64,000 nt of DNA, from positions 3,529,604-3,593,603 of the forward strand of contig KL647288.1 of assembly GCA_000727475.1 (NCBI GenBank), given 5' to 3'. The translations under genes and the position numbers were made by a program. The first letter of the stretch is position 1; each line of letters opens with the position of its first letter. The notes below the pieces were generated by a model. It did no database searches. It saw nothing but the letters and a program-made list of their open reading frames with translations, and was not told the DNA's origin. This document shows, in pieces, positions 11,701 to 23,003 of this stretch. Source of the DNA: Sarcocystis neurona. Its lineage: Eukaryota; Apicomplexa; Conoidasida; Eucoccidiorida; Sarcocystidae.

Positions 11701-14700
11701 TGCCGTTCCTGAAGAGAAGGAAGAGGAGGAGGAGGAGCAGCAGCAGCAACAGCACCGAGAAGAGGAGGGAGAGCGGCAGCTGGGCAGTGGGGAGGCGCGG
11801 AGTGAATGGCTTTCCCTAGAAGAGGAGGGCACGACGATTAGCGTCGCCGATTTAAAGGCTCCCAGCTGGTAGCCAAGAGACAACAGCATCACTATCTGTA
11901 CGGTAGACCCCTGCACGCAGGCACGCATGCATCGCTCGGAAGAGCCGATAGATACTTCTTTACCCTGTTACAGTGAACGCACTCACGCGTAAATGGAAGA
12001 GATCGCAGCAGCAGCATCACCCTCTTCTTCCACACGCCACAAATACACAAGTGCGCAGCGCACGCATGCACAAGACAATAATAATCTCCATTGTTCATAG
12101 ACACAGGCGGACAGGCTGTTCTTCTATACACCTATATACGTGTGTGTAGCTCCCAGAATAGCAGCAGCACAGCAGGCTGTGTCGAGAGTCCTGCACGTAT
12201 TTAGAGGCCTCCTTCTCTGGGCGCAGATTTTTTTGCTTGTTGAGTTCCTCCCACAGATATAAACGTGCAAGACAGCATACTGGTGTGCTCATGAGAACCA
12301 CACCCAGCCAGAGGGAGCCCGCACTCGCACACGTACAAGCAGTGTATGTGGGAAAGCATACAGTTTCACTTTCTGCGGGTCGCGGTGTGCTGCTACAGTC
12401 ACAGACAAATACGGAAGCGTGCTGTTACATTCCGCGGTACCTGCCCGTCTGTCTGTGCCTGTGTCTGTGTGTGTGTAAGAGGCTGCTGGCTGCTTCGTTG
12501 CATAAGACAGACGACAGGCGTCTGCCTTGTCATTTCAAACAATAAGCAGGATCCTGCTGCAACCCCGTATATACGTATATATGCAGGTTCACGTGTACCA
12601 CTGCGGTGCGCAAGTTTCTCCGAACACCGAGGCGTGTGAGGACGGAGATTTACTGCGGCACTGCAAAGAGTAGAGCTGCGACGCGAAGCGACCGTGCGTG
12701 TGCTGCTCTACCATGCCTGCTTCGTCTGCAAGGACGGCGCCGCCGAGCGTTCCCGTGGGCAAAGCCTTCTTCACCGAGCCGCACAACAGCGTCAACCAGT
12801 GTACACCTGAGGAAAAGAAGAAAGACAGAAACAAGAAGACGCTCAGAGAAAAGAAGCGTAGCCGACCGCCTAAAGAGAAGGCGGCGTACACCAAGACGCA
12901 CAGAGAGACAAAGCACAGCAAGGACTCAATGTACGGTTATAGAGAAACGAGAAACACGTATCCAAGGCGGAGAGGGAGGAATAGAGGAAAGAGAGGACGC
13001 ACAGACATGCACATGCTAATGCCCAAGGGCGCATACGCAACTGCGATAGACACGAACAGCGTTCAGGTACATGTACGTCTGTACACGTATTGTGTAGCTG
13101 TGTTTCACACACGTCAATAGATGGCCTGCGCGTAGGTTTAGAAGAAGCGAGAGAAAAGAAGGAGGACCGTACACTTACGTTGAAAGTGTATGTGCACAAA
13201 GCATACATCCGTATATGCCCCTATAAGCAGGGTAATTACGTACAATCTAAAACTACGAATCACGCGCAAATATCGAAAAGACGGAAGCGACGAAAACGTT
13301 TTATCCACACAATACGCTCGACACATACAGAGGATTAATCTAGTCATGACACACACGTGTATACACCCAGAGATACGTTCGCACATAACGGATGATTCAG
13401 ACGAACTGCTCCTCGCGTCCGTCCTTATGTACACGTGTATGTATCCGTGGCGGTTGTTAAGTACTCATTCGTAGAAGAACACACATGCACAGCAGCCCCG
13501 TACACTCCAGCACACGCAGTTTTGTTTTCTTTTCCTGAAGAAGAAGAAGAAGGAGCATCTAGTGCCTTCCGCTGTTCGCCTACTCACACGGAGAAGAAGG
13601 GGGATACTGCAGTACACGCATAGCTTCACCTCATGCAGAGACCTCATATAATCACCCGCACAGCAAGCCCACACTGCCGCAGAAGCGGACGCTCATTCAG
13701 TCCCTACACGAGTACTGGGCAACTATCTCTCCTCCTGCTCCTGCCGCTGCAAGGTCCACGCGCTTAGTTGCACCGCTACCGGCTGCTGCTGCTGCTGGCT
13801 GCTGCTGCTGCTGGCTGCTGCTGCTGCTGGCTGCTGCTGCTGCTCCGTCCGCTGCTGCGCGTGCGTCAGTACTCAAGAAGGGGCAGTCCCCCCGTGGGTG
13901 GAACCTCCGGTTTACATGTGTGTGGATGTACACATGTATACGTGTCGCACAGCGTCTACATGTCGGCACATCGTGTGAGGCAATAGCAGTCAAAAACTTT
14001 GTTGCTGGTGATGCTGGCGTTGTTGGTTCTCTGCTGCAGCCCCATCTCTTACTTAGTACACGAGTGCGTGTGTGTGTGTATCCTCAGGACACGTTCATAG
14101 ATACACTCGTACGTATCAGAGTGGAAAAAAAGTACGTAGGAACCACAATGGGACGCGTGTACCTTCACAGATGTAACAAGATGGTGAATTTTTCTGGGCG
14201 CCACACAGCGAGACGGAGACAGGTCGGCAGGGTCTGCGCAGATTGAAAGTAGGGAGACACATAAATGTCAGAAAAGTAGACGGCAGGTGAACGGAAGCAG
14301 CACCTGCCAGCTGGTAGGGGTAACGCTGAAGTTTGAAGAGTTTTGCAATGGTGGACGCATCCACTTGGGGCACTGCGACATAGGGGAAGCTGCAGCAGCA
14401 AACGCGCACGTAGCCCCTGGCGGATGCGTGTCCTTCCTCCCAGTCCCGCACGCACGCGCACGCAAGAGTCGTCAGATGTTCGGGCGCGCTCGCAGGCCCC
14501 TTCGTCGAAACGTCATGTTCCTCTCTACTGGCGGAGACAGCAGAAGCTCTTATCCAGGGTTTTTCGTTGAATCCGTTTGCGTTAGTCGAGTTTGGAGGGC
14601 ATCTTCTCGCCGGCTGCGAAGAAGCAGCAGCAATGTCGACAAGCCGTTCTGCCGGGTGTAACTCAGTCACCCGAGCACTGCTCAGCACGGGCGGTGCCTG

Positions 14701-16089
14701 TGCTGTCTCTCCTGTTGCTGTCGCTGACTCTCTTCTTATGGCTGTCGCCGTGGTTGCTGCTGCCTCTGCGACGGCTGCGGCCGGTGCTGCTTTATCTGAG
14801 AGAGGCACGGCTCTTGCTGCTGCCGCGTCTGGTTCTTCAGTAGCGAGATGTCCGACTAAAGACGAGGCGGCTGCTGTTCTTGCGGCTACGGGGTTTCCGG
14901 GTGCGTCAGCCGCGGCGGTAAGCGCCGCGGCTCTGACGGTCGCATCTGCTTGTCGGAATGCTACAGAGGGTGGTGCTGTTAGTGCCGCATCTTTCACTGC
15001 GACGGCTCTAGCTGCTCTTGCTGCTCGTGTTAGTGCCGCAGCTGATGACGGCGGTGTTGCGCCTACTCGTCCTGGTGACGCGGCTACGTCCGTTGCTGCC
15101 GCAGAGGTTTCTTCTTTGCCTCTTCCATCGGAAGCTGAAGTTGGCGCTGCTGAGAAGACTGCATCTGCTGTAGGTGTGGCTGTTGCTTCTGTTCCGTGAG
15201 GTGTAGCTCCTGCAGCTACCCCTACTGCTGCCGCGCTTCTTCCCATGTCGGGTGTGTGGGGGAACGGTGCTGCTGCTGCTGCGCGAGACGGGAGAGAAGC
15301 ATCATCTGCTGCAGTCTCGGAGAAGGGACACACGGGCCAGGCGGCACCAGAAGACCGAAAGGAAGAGACACAGTCTTCGCTAGTAGCGGCAGCTACAGCA
15401 GCGCCGGCAGCAACAACAGGGCTAGCGGGACGCTTAGAGGAGCAGCGGCGCCGCGAGAACGAGGGGACTCCCCTTCTGCGGGTTCTGTGTAGTTGAGAAG
15501 CTATGAGATCTGCAATCGACGCAGAGAGACTGACCGCCGCTTCAGCCTCTGCAGCACACGCGGAAGCTTTGGTTGGTCTCTTCTGGAACGACAGAAGGCT
15601 TTGGTGGGCAATATACTCCACTGACGCAGCACTTGAGACACGAGCCTCTGCAGAAGCGGAAAAATTACCAGGAGGTTCCTTACAAGTAGCAGTAGTGGGA
15701 CTTGGGGGAGACACCACCAGGGCGGGCGCAGCTGCGTCCCTCCCTGCACCGGTTGAGGACGGCGTATTGCTGCTCGTATTGCTGCAACATACACAACGCC
15801 ACGACCGCGAAACGCCGTGCTGCGGCTGCTGGTCCTGGTGGTGGCGCTGTCCAGCCTGCGGCTGTTGCTGCGTCTGCTGCTGCTGGTCATGGTGGTCAAA
15901 CTCTACCGGCTCCTCTTGCTGCTGTTGTGAAGGCAAGACCGGAGACGGAAAGGAGATCAAGCAGCCAGCGTACAGTCGTGCGGCTGCCGTCCCGCCTTCT
16001 TCTGTGTTGCCATAAAAAGTCTTCCATTCGTCCCTCCATGACGAGCCCAGCCTCTGCGCGCAGCCACCCGTTGCGGGAAAGCTCTCCAT
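248..16089 (-). CDS. SNF2-family (RAD5/SHPRH-like) ATPase homologue, multi-exon, catalytic motifs degenerate
   Basis: Gene-level entry; exons are listed separately. SNF2 proteins are DNA-dependent ATPases that remodel chromatin or act in DNA repair in the nucleus. On the minus strand the family's blocks appear in the correct order: the YQLAG-VHWL entry, GGAVLADEAGM (motif I region), TVQIVMLL, ATLIVVP (Ia), HVLIATYEELL (Ib), VDELRH (II), TGGATPMQ (III), LPPLQCKILLLPL, LRRYGHPEQI (the usual LRxxCNHP) and then, less surely, a C-lobe strand region. Junctions 14304/12806 and 12712/11910 are GT-AG and in phase. Large Gln-, Ala- and Ser-rich inserts separate the motifs, typical of Eimeria. The motif I lysine-threonine, the DExH box and the motif VI arginines are not seen in canonical form. 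Membership in SNF2 is well supported; the subfamily and the single-gene model right down to 248 are inference. Confidence 0.55.
263..325. repeat. Three perfect 21-bp tandem repeats
   Basis: The unit CATAAGTTCATCACTATTGC plus one C occurs three times without mismatch (263-283, 284-304, 305-325). Being a multiple of three, it encodes the heptapeptide GNSDELM three times on the minus strand in the putative last exon. Confidence 0.95.
1463..3180 (-). CDS. Minus-strand long exon, putative SNF2 C-lobe start
   Basis: Open frame covering most of 3262-1262. The first 80 codons are normal in composition (for example PWRLGGDRLFLPDF and LWHRWLIDFLAG), followed by a long Ala/Ser/Glu/Cys-rich insert. Near the end comes GKYLFVIQPGSTQEQ, then LLRDFSSEDSTAVPVSLRG. 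This resembles the SNF2 C-terminal lobe pattern in which a short loop with GST is followed by a helix with F and then a VxLLSL strand. A phase-0 donor (GTACCT) follows 1463. The assignment is by eye and weaker than for the N-lobe; the upstream boundary is approximate. Confidence 0.4.
3968..4323 (-). CDS. Minus-strand exon, probably of the same SNF2-like gene
   Basis: Open frame with a possible ATG at 4323 and a donor GTATGC after 3968. It has a Ser-rich middle and a more ordinary end (VEHMLRTRCSG, LRLAAALGLRPR, HEIAWGSKI). I do not recognise a domain. Its position between the Gln-rich exon and the putative C-lobe exon, on the same strand, suggests an internal exon, in which case the ATG is not a start. 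It could also be the first exon of a separate gene. Confidence 0.4.
4690..5762. repeat. GA-rich purine tract containing an assembly gap
   Basis: From about 4690 the plus strand is almost pure purine (GAGA, GGAAA and AGAAG units) up to the Ns and again from 5631 to about 5762. Open frames through it in every phase are a composition artefact (Arg/Glu/Lys or Ser/Leu). It falls in a presumed intron of the SNF2-like gene. Confidence 0.95.
5045..5630. other. Assembly gap (586 N)
   Basis: A continuous run of N inside the purine tract. The true length and content are unknown, so an exon could be missing here, although the flanks suggest only more GA repeat. Confidence 1.
6317..8200 (-). CDS. SNF2-like gene, Gln-rich exon (motifs II, III and linker)
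   Basis: A frame of about 630 codons, open from near 8200 and ending at a GTCAGG donor after an AAG codon at 6317. CAG runs make it extremely Gln-rich, yet SNF2 landmarks sit inside it in order: VDELRHSQ (about 7661-7684, position of the DExH box), TGGATPMQQ (about 7556-7583, position of LTGTPxQN), LMRRQRR with LPPLQCKILLLPL (about 7225-7300), and LRRYGHPEQI (about 7048-7078, position of LRxxCNHP). The remainder after that is Gln-rich and then Ala/Ser-rich. The upstream acceptor was not settled. Without the flanking exons it would be called only a Gln-rich hypothetical protein. Confidence 0.5.
8201..10969. other. Presumed intron sequence, TA/TG microsatellites
   Basis: Between the motif Ib exon and the Gln-rich exon of the minus-strand gene. 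It holds TA runs (about 8935-8950 and 9500-9510), TATACACATATG-type sequence and long fortuitous open frames on both strands. From 9889 to 10970 the minus frame of exon 3 is still open and Ser/Ala/Cys-rich, so part of it may be coding. I see no other domain. Confidence 0.5.
10970..11910 (-). CDS. SNF2-like gene, exon 3 (motifs Ia and Ib)
   Basis: With an acceptor at GCGTGCAG before 11910 the frame continues in phase 0 as GSTVQIVMLLSLGYQ, then ATLIVVPSSS (motif Ia, about 11847-11818). A QW-containing segment with WVRLLRRWAG follows, then an Ala/Thr-rich insert, then HVLIATYEELLRYP (motif Ib, about 11030-10985). An upstream in-frame acceptor before 11964 would instead give GKEVSIG followed by the same sequence. 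Neither choice yields an intact GKT. The frame is open down to 9889; the downstream part is Ser/Cys/Ala-rich and I could not place its donor, so the lower boundary given here is approximate. Confidence 0.6.
12712..12806 (-). CDS. SNF2-like gene, exon 2 (motif I region)
   Basis: This 95-base exon follows a good acceptor (TTTTCCTCAG) and begins with two bases that complete the Gly codon left by exon 1. The join reads YQLAG-VHWLTLL, exactly what SNF2 proteins have. It then reads GTLGGAVLADEAGM, the run that normally continues as GKT. It ends in phase 0 after the Met codon at a GTAGAG donor. The coding part matches the family too closely at both ends for chance. Confidence 0.7.
13782..13845. repeat. 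16-bp CTG-rich tandem repeat, four copies
   Basis: The unit GCTGCTGCTGCTGCTG recurs at 13782, 13798, 13814 and (last base changed) 13830. The 16-bp period is not a multiple of three, so any reading frame rotates between Ala, Leu and Cys/Trp across copies on the plus strand. It lies in the intron between exons 1 and 2 of the SNF2-like gene. Confidence 0.9.
14304..16089 (-). CDS. SNF2-like gene, exon 1
   Basis: The frame opens with ATG at 16089-16087 and stays open for 595 codons. The N-terminal part is low complexity: a Gln-rich stretch near residues 55-80 and then a long Ala/Ser/Thr-rich region. The last 30 or so codons are different in character and end with YPYQLAG, the conserved start of the SNF2 ATPase domain. 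The exon ends at 14304 with one base of a Gly codon, followed by a GTGCTG donor. An additional intron inside this long open frame (for instance ending at the pyrimidine-rich CTGCTGCAG just before the conserved tail) cannot be excluded. Confidence 0.6.
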
Positions 16090-18650
16090 AGCGTCAGACG
16101 CGTGAGAAATATTGATCTACACAGAGAAGAAGTACATGTACGGACGTGTGTACACGTGTCTGTAGTAGACCTTGTCCCCAGCGAGCTCCGATAAATATTC
16201 CTATTTTGTATATGCATTTGTACGTATGTGTGTAAGTGCTTGGGGATTCACAGACATACACACGGGAGCTGACTTGCCAACTATCCTTCTATTATGTATG
16301 CGTATGCGCCTTTAAACAACAAATTCATATATACGAGTAACTGCCCTGTACCATTGCGATTCTGTATATATTTATCTGCGTGCAGCAGGCACTCACCTTG
16401 TGTGCTACGCAGTTTGTCCATGAGCACGAATGAGAGATGGAAAAAATGTCAAACACACGTGTATGCAGTCTAAATATACAGAGTGCAATGTTCTGCTGCG
16501 TACTTGTTGGAAGGGAGGCAGTTGGAAAGCTTCAGTACACTGATGTTCATACGGCTGATGGGATACAGAAGTCTAGTAAACAGAAACACAGGCACATGGA
16601 AAGCTTCGACGGAGACTGTGTGCGTATAATGTCTGTGAATTTTGCTGTCAAGCAACAGGAAGAGTGCAGCAGCTTTCAGTCGGTTGGTTGACGCTGGCGC
16701 TTGCTATCTGAATGCTCTGCGGTGACATTTTTCTCCACCTGCGCACCTAACGACCTCCTACTGAGGAAAAGAAAGCCGATACTCAGAAAACCATATGGGC
16801 TGCATAACAAAGAATAAGCAAATAGCCTCCCATGTTCGTCGGCGTCCACTCTTTGTGTTCGTGTCCCCTTCCGTACAATGGTGACCGCCAGGAGCAGGTG
16901 TAAGCAACAAAGTCTGAGAAAATGGCCTCCTGATGCAACGTCGAGAGTGTGCTCGGTAACGGCGCGGGAAGTGTCCTGCTTAAAGAATTTCGCTGTTTTT
17001 CCTTTGCTGTCTCCACGTGTGAAATGCGTTGAATTGCACACGCAGCACGGGGAGGGAGACGAGCACGGGCTACGAGGGAAAGATTAGTGCTTGAAAAATC
17101 AAAGAGAAGAAAACAGGCTCAGCAATTAACGGCGACGTCTAGAATGAAAGAAGACGAACCAGATGCTAGCGGGTCCACCGAGAGAGGGGCCACAAGGCGA
17201 AGAGACACTTCCGCTGCGAAAGAAAGCAAAGACACGGAAAATCTAGGCGTGCTGACCTCAGCCGGACTGTAGAACTAGCGACCGTCACGAACTACGTATA
17301 TACATGGATATATATATACGGCAAGATAAGCGCAAAGTGTCTTTTGTAAACACGCCTACCTGTGTGCGTTTGAAGGGGGAGATACCTGCTGACCGGGAGT
17401 GCTGAGACCGGTTGCATGCAGACACACTGACTCATTTAATAAGCAAACGCCTGCAGCGACTGACGAGACGGTCCTCTGTATGGTCACACACATGCACGGA
17501 AAAAGAGCTGCCGCCACATATATATATATGCATCATTGTATGCGTAGTTTGTCCGCACGCCCTCCCTACAATATACTTACTTATATATCCGCACACATGC
17601 GCGGAGTCACGCAAGCGAACATAACGCTTGCACGAGAAGAGGACTAGGGCCTGCATTTGATGTGTATATCCATATATACGTGTGCATATATTTTAGTGTG
17701 TACGCACGTATGTCCATGCGTGCTTGCACGTATGTACACGTGCGTACAAGTCGTGCGAGTTTAATGCTGCAACGAAGCCGGCACGTGTATTCGGAATGAC
17801 ACATGAACGAATCCAGGTTAACGACTGCTGCGGTGGTGCCCATACAGATCGCTATTGTGCACGCAACCGTACTACAATGAAGGGTGAAAGCTGGGTGACA
17901 GACGTCTAGTGCACCCGCAAATATAGCGCAATGAAGCGTGAAAAACGAGGGACATACGTGTGCGTGGACAGTCACGAAGGAAAGAATTCTATCGTTTGTT
18001 CGTATAAATTCAGATGCCGCTAGTGATAACTGAAGGTAAAAAAAAGAATCATCTTTGTGTGCTACCTTGTCCACTAGAGGGAAATGTGGGCTCTCAATAA
18101 CACTGAAATATTTCCAATCTATGAGTCGAACGCTAGGGGAGTAGAATGGGACGGATACACCAGGAAGGGCTTTTTTGTACGCCAGAGAGTAGAAGTGCCC
18201 TAGTGTGTCTGGTGTGCATGTCCAGCGGCAGAGGAGCCGTACACTTTACACGTGTACGGGAAAACGCCGCCTGTGGAAAATATATGTATATATATACATA
18301 TATATGTATGAATATATGTATGTGTATATATATATATATATATGCATACACACTACGACTTCGCCTCATACCAGATAGCATACACTTGAGTTGAACCATG
18401 TTCAGACGCAGATACATCAGGTTATGCGTCTGTGGACACAGGCTGCCCATCAGTACATAACTGTCGATTTCCGGCGGGAGATGCCCCTAGAGCTCTTTGG
18501 TGTGCCGAAAACGGAGGTAGAGGTCGTAAAATACATGCACATTTCTCGGCATACACACGTGTGTTCACCCGCAGCAGCACGTTTATCGAGGCCCTCATGC
18601 GTGTACCTCTACATGACAGCATCAGCGTGAGCGCGTGATCTGTGCATATC
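16090..18650. other. Intergenic, tail of the repeat-rich segment
   Basis: Upstream of the SNF2-like start. It contains TATATA/TGTACG-type microsatellite DNA, notably 17290-17330, 17515-17530 and 18283-18347, with no recognisable gene. The promoter of the minus-strand gene should lie just after 16089, but no motif can be assigned. Confidence 0.7.
18283..18347. repeat. TA microsatellite cluster
   Basis: Alternating TATATG/TATATATA for about 65 bases, the last strong microsatellite before the repeat-poor segment begins. Confidence 0.9.
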
Positions 18651-21600
18651 TGAATGCCACCACTGGAAATGTGTAGCAAAGTATTAAAGGAGATGACGTT
18701 CGAGCAAGACGGCAGCAATTGATGTCTTAGGGTACTGATTTTACGGGAGTATAGTTTGGAAAGTGGAGAAGACGGACGTGCATACAAGAACAGTGCTCAA
18801 AGTTTACTCTCCTGGCCTACATAACAGTCGTGGTGCCTCAGCGCCCGACAAGAGCAAATTCCTCTTCTCGCCCTCTCCTGCAGTGGAGGGCAAGGCGTCA
18901 TGAAACATTCAATCCTGTGGAGGGACTGTGTGCTTAATGTTCTTTGTCCATACACCTTCAACCAGGCGCATGACTGTGAAGATGTGAATTGTCTCTAAAC
19001 TGTTCAGCTTAGTCTCGAAGGCGCCGGACGTTGTCTGTGAATTTTCTTGTCTGACTGACGTACATAGCTCCAACAAGTGAGCGGCGGAGAGCGTACAGAA
19101 AAGTCGATTTCGCTTGCTGCGCAGACACGTAAGGCACCGTTTCACTTAACGGATGAATTTTGCGTGACACCATTTTTTTTTAAGCCTTTCAGTGTCAGAG
19201 TGGTGACAGGAATCCGACTATCTTTGCTTAGCTTGGTCCTACAGCACTGCGTCGCCTTACTAATGTTGAAGGAACGTCCTTGTCAGGCAGAGATACGGTA
19301 TGTTCTTCTGCGAGTAGAAGCAACACTAAAACGAAGACTCGAAACATATTTTATTTGCACAGTGGAATTCTGGACTCACACGACCTCTCGATGGAGTAGC
19401 AAGTTCATGTATGTCTTTTCACGTGATGCACCAATACGAGAGTGCGGCGATGTCTTCTGTCAATCGTTGTCGTGAAACTCGCAGGCCATATAATTCCAGT
19501 CAGAAAATTAAGAGCGACTAACGGGCTTGCAGATCACGGATAACAGAACGGTACCTTGGGACATCACTGATAGGCGAACAAACGGAAAAACATCGACAAT
19601 CAAAGACTTCTGTTATCGTCCTTACTTGTTGCACCGTTCGCACGCAAGAAGGATGTTGCGATGTCGAGTGGTACTTCGCAGTGCTATACGACTTTAAAAT
19701 CCTCCTGCAATTGAGCAACTCAGGATAACCACGTTCGACAGGCTTTAAAAGCGAACGCGTTTCGAAAAAGGTACTCACACGCACATCGCGCAAATCGTGT
19801 GAGACCAGCGATACGGCTGAACGGGTCAAGGCATGACAAAAATGTACAGCACCGGACTGGACTAAGACAAACGAATGATGAAGGGGCAATCATTGTAAAA
19901 GCTCCGCGTCACACATTTATTTCTATGGCTAACCCAGCGGCTGTGCGCGTACAAACGATCAGCATCTATAGTTGTGCGTTCGCACGCTCACCGTGAGACA
20001 TCCCACAATGAACTCTAATTTTGAGCTTAACCTACTCACCACTTTTCTGGGCGCGCACACGTCCAACAACAGGGGGCCTTCATGTCAAAACTAGTCCCTT
20101 GCCTTCTACAGTTCACCATCCATATCTTGGTCTCTTTTTGCGTGTAACTCAGACGGGCCCAGACGGCAATCCTCATTCCTGGCACGCCTCACACGTAATC
20201 CTTTCATTTTAAAAATATAAAACACTTCTCCCGTCAAATCTGCTTTCCCATGCTAGCGTGGAGATGGTTGTACACGTGAACGTACTGAAAATGAATATTT
20301 TGTTCACGAAGAAAGACAGTACATCCAAAATAGCCTGTCAATTCCAGGAGAAACGTGTCCCGGAGCTCCTGTCATTGCTTTGAATGACGTCGTAATCTAT
20401 CGTCGTTTTGACCTTCTTCTCATTACAGAGATCGTGTGGCATCAGATGACTCACAGGCTCATGACCGCGGGATGTTCACCTAGCAAGAGAGTGATCAAGT
20501 CCCCAGTAGGCTGCTACTCCCTCTTAGCTAAACAGGCGAATGCGGGGAAAATAGCGCGAGAGACGCCCAGGAGAGGCCACAGTGTGCTTTTGCGCAGCAG
20601 TAGCCACAACAGACGACGGAGCTGAAGGGGATCTCAAAAAAAGCTAATGGGATGCGCACTGCACAAATCGCGCCGAAGGAGCTGGTGGGTACTGCCGATC
20701 AACTCTACACTCAAAAATGTAACGTCAAAACGCATGTGTGCAAGAGGGAGTTTCGAGCGGAGTAAGACACGATTGGAGCGAAGCATAAATTTCCACGTGT
20801 TTCTCGCTAAGAACAGAGTAAAAGAGGTCTGTGTTAAGCTCGACACAGATACACCAAGACAACAGACGTTTCCGCCTTCGTGAGTACGTCAGCCTGCCCT
20901 GCACAGACAGACAAGACCGACGACGAACATTGAACCTTTAGGATCCTCTGAAGCCTGAGCTGGCGCGGCTCTTTTGTGGTCGTATGAGGAAGCAGCAGCC
21001 CGGAGCACCCTACCTTTCAGCATTCACTGCGTGTTGAATCGGTGCTACAGGTCTTACACGCGGACACGGCGTCATGCAATGCTAAAGTACCGGTCAGTGA
21101 TAGTAACCTGCCGCGCCCACGTCTCCTGTCAACCGCTTTTAAGAAAACTGTAGGGCTGCTGCGGAAGCACTTGTGAGCCTCCGAGTCTCAACGCAGCTTC
21201 GTTTCTCTGACGCCTTACGATAGCACAAGAGACAGCAGGACAGACGCCTGCGATGGAGTTGTGAGACACGCGCCTTCAGCGTGCATTGGGTCTCCGCGGG
21301 CAAGACCCGGAGGATCACTTCTGTCACAATCGTATAACCGAAAGAACCGCTATCCGTTGAACTCTGTGGTTCATCTGGTGGGGAGGCAAGTTTCGTCCCT
21401 CCCCGTCCACTAGCAAACATGACAATCTTGTCTACTAGTAACGTGTGACGAAAAGCGATGCACCTCTGACAGCTACACTCGCGGGACACGTAAGAGGACA
21501 GACACCAGCTTCTTACCCATACCAAATCTCTGAGTGTAACATGATATAATTGTCCTGACTGAAATGCAGAGCACCTGACTGAATCGGGGAACATCTACAA

Positions 21601-21780
21601 CGTGACAAAAGTATATCTCGGGAAATCAGCATGAGCTGTGACATGAGCAACAAAGTAAACCAGTGTGGAGTACTCGTGCAGTTTTTCTTCATTCTTAAAA
21701 ACAGCGTTAGTATGCTGCTGGCGGTAGTTCGCGAGCAAATAATCATGCTGTTTTGAGCTAGCGGTGTTAAGTGGATAAGG

Positions 21781-21993
21781 TGATGCAGGCTTTTTCTCCT
21801 GACACCCTGCAAGGGCGAACTGCCCCACAAGATTTACTTTTGTGTCCTGTGCAGTGTCCTCCTCTGTGCAGAATACAGGTGGACACGTTGATGCAGGCTT
21901 CTTTTCCTGACACCCAGCAAGGGCGAACTGTCTCAAAGGATTTAGTTTTGCGTCATGCGTTGTCCCCCTCTGTGCAAAAAACCTGAGCCTATG
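21781..21993. repeat. Diverged 108-bp tandem duplication
   Basis: TGATGCAGGCTT starts at 21781 and again at 21889, and the following 100 or so bases (including GCAAGGGCGAACTG and CCTCTGTGCA) match with scattered changes. The period is a multiple of three. A minus-strand frame (22032-21595) reads through both copies and contains FALAGCQEKKPAS twice, so a repeat protein is possible though unproven. Confidence 0.75.
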
Positions 21994-22879
21994 ACAAGCC
22001 GCAGCACCCCTCGTGTAAACATCCTCAGGCACGTAGCGTCTAAGTGCACAAAGCTCATCAAATCCAGTCTGCGAGTTGCCACTGTTGTGCTACTCTCTCA
22101 AATAAGTACAACCAGTCTAAAGCCGCTTCGTCCACAAAAACAGTTTCCATGCGTAGTCGGTACATAAGAAGATGTAAAACATCGTATCTGCTGCAAGTAG
22201 GCAGATTCAGCTGGCTAATACGGTTTCACGAAAACCACCGACGCAATTTAAAGCATGGTAAGACCTACGTTACTCATCTCCAAGATATGCAAAAATTTCT
22301 CTTCATCAGTGAGAGAGCACGAGTGGGCTTTTCCGAACACGTTGTCTGCCGCCTTCACTTAACTACAAGCTATCAACACCGGCAGCTCGAGAGAGATTCA
22401 CAGAGTGCGACTAACTCGGTCTCTTCACGTCACAAATATACTCTTTCACTACTAGACGGACGTTTTGTCTACATACGTAGCTAGGAGCAAGGAACGTACC
22501 CCACCAGTGGTGGACTGTCGATACAGAAACTTACACGCTGACAACTTCTACGAAGACTGTTCAGATGCTTGATTCTTTATGACAGATACGTGGGGAGAAA
22601 TTTATCCGACAAGACACGTTGAAGGCGTCTCAGGGGGCCAGATGCAACTAACTTCGTCACCTGAAGAGTTTTACGAAAGAAGTGCAATTTGCATGCCTTT
22701 TTACGGATACAGTAGAGGTTACGGGTTTGGGATGACCACAAAGTGCATAAGTACTGCACCACTGCGCCATGCGAAAATGCACTTGTGGCGCACCCTGCCC
22801 CGCGCCTTGCCTATTCAGCATCCGAACTGTGATCTACACAAAACAGACGCCGTACAAGCATACCCAGTGCGGTCCATTC

Positions 22880-23003
22880 TCGTTCTCAACTGTGGTCAGT
22901 ATTTCGTTGGAGACCACTGAACCCCAATTAACGCGGTACGAACCTTTCCAGTTACGTTCGTTCTCGTGGTCAGTATTTCTTCAGGCACCACTGAAACCCA
23001 GTC
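22880..23003. repeat. Diverged duplication of about 76 bp
   Basis: GTTCTC followed shortly by GTGGTCAGTATTTC and ACCACTGAAACCC-like sequence occurs at about 22882 and again at about 22959, with differences in between. No coding role seen. Confidence 0.6.

Noticed and set aside
13660..13790. Plus-strand stretch reading LPQKRTLIQSLHEYW, resembling the LPxKxxVDxILxxY of MRG-domain proteins.
   Set aside because: No flanking MRG or chromodomain sequence was found, the frame runs into the CTG repeat, and it lies in an intron of the opposite-strand gene.
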